64,000 bases of DNA, taken from Maribacter algicola (GTDB lineage Bacteria > Bacteroidota > Bacteroidia > Flavobacteriales > Flavobacteriaceae). The stretch covers positions 1,922,001-1,986,000 of the forward strand of contig NZ_QUSX01000001.1 of NCBI RefSeq assembly GCF_003933245.1, in the 5' to 3' direction. This document shows positions 63,773 through 64,000 of the stretch, piece after piece (position 1 is the first letter of the stretch; every line of letters starts with the position of its first letter). The notes beneath the pieces were generated by a model that saw only the letters and a program-made list of their open reading frames with translations, did not search any database and was not told the origin of the DNA. The translations under genes and the position numbers were made by a program.

Positions 63773-64000
63773 ATGTCAACTAAACAATTATTGAATAAAT
63801 TATCTGTACTAATTCTCGTACCATCCTTTTTAAGCGTCATGGTAGGATGTCAAACGAAGACAGAGAAAACAACCCGGCACACTACCTGGTCCCAATATGG
63901 TGGAAGCCCTGACCAATCCAAATACTTTGAATCACCAATCATTACCAAAGCCAATGTGGGTGAATTGGAACTGCTTTGGAGCTATCCTTCTGGAGATGAC
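63773..64000 (+). CDS. PQQ-dependent dehydrogenase lipoprotein, 3' end outside window
   Basis: The first 76 codons of a quinoprotein dehydrogenase. The start MSTKQLLNKLSVLILVPS leads to the lipobox VMVGC (Cys near residue 25), then TWSQYGGSPDQSKYF and ANVGELELLWSYPSGDD, the typical first strands of the PQQ propeller in membrane-bound glucose-type dehydrogenases. It would oxidise aldoses to lactones or aldonates on the outside of the inner membrane, feeding the dehydratases upstream. The rest of the gene lies beyond base 64000. Confidence 0.8.
   Translation, partial: MSTKQLLNKLSVLILVPSFLSVMVGCQTKTEKTTRHTTWSQYGGSPDQSKYFESPIITKANVGELELLWSYPSGDD

Overview
The window reads as chromosomal DNA of a Bacteroidota bacterium, family Flavobacteriaceae. 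The basis is the gldKLMN block of the type IX secretion and gliding machinery, Flavobacteriia-type RodA/PBP2/MreBCD and LptE-TPR-SecG orders, many promoters of the TAnnTTTG type, weak Shine-Dalgarno signals, and moderately AT-rich DNA. The rich periplasmic catabolic equipment fits a polymer- or detritus-degrading, probably marine, lifestyle (inference). No rRNA, tRNA, CRISPR array, transposase or prophage was seen.

Layout. 1-3.8 kb: a tail-specific protease (cut by the window start), msrA/msrB and a secreted nuclease. 3.75-9.3 kb: the rod-shape operon mreB-mreC-mreD-mrdA-rodA on the minus strand. 9.3-19 kb: purH, a free-methionine sulfoxide reductase-like protein, a tiny Lys/Ala/Pro-rich protein, groES-groEL, secG, a TPR-like protein, lptE, a sigma-54 activator and miaB. 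19-26.2 kb: a probable surface lipoprotein, a large secreted beta-propeller protein and topA, whose last 49 codons lie in another frame. 26.2-33.3 kb: an arginase-fold protein with broken metal sites, gldK-gldL-gldM-gldN and a flavoprotein. 33.4-44.5 kb: an ABC-F ATPase, two paralogous secreted LRR proteins, a translationally coupled RND efflux operon and two small proteins. 44.5-51.2 kb: a GIN-domain protein, an AraC regulator broken by a nonsense codon, and a trans-4-hydroxy-L-proline catabolic operon. 51.2-56.5 kb: an AblB-like acetyltransferase, proC-proB-proA, and an unusual pair made of a divergent S21 and an RpoD-like sigma factor. 57.2-64 kb: a cassette of two Tat-exported enolase-superfamily dehydratases, two Sec-exported RraA/HMG-aldolase-like proteins, an NTF2-like protein, a BASS-family transporter and the start of a PQQ-dependent dehydrogenase lipoprotein.

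How they work together. The final cassette is the best candidate for an undescribed system. Oxidase, dehydratases and aldolase-like proteins all carry export signals, so sugars could be oxidised, dehydrated and cleaved outside the cytoplasm and the resulting 2-oxo acid imported by the BASS carrier: a periplasmic non-phosphorylating Entner-Doudoroff-like route (inference). Other observations worth checking are the sigma-54-type promoter in front of groESL near a sigma-54 activator, the nonsense codon in the putative hydroxyproline regulator, the topA frameshift, the S21/sigma pair, a heptamer repeat in front of lptE, and the degenerate arginase beside the gliding genes.
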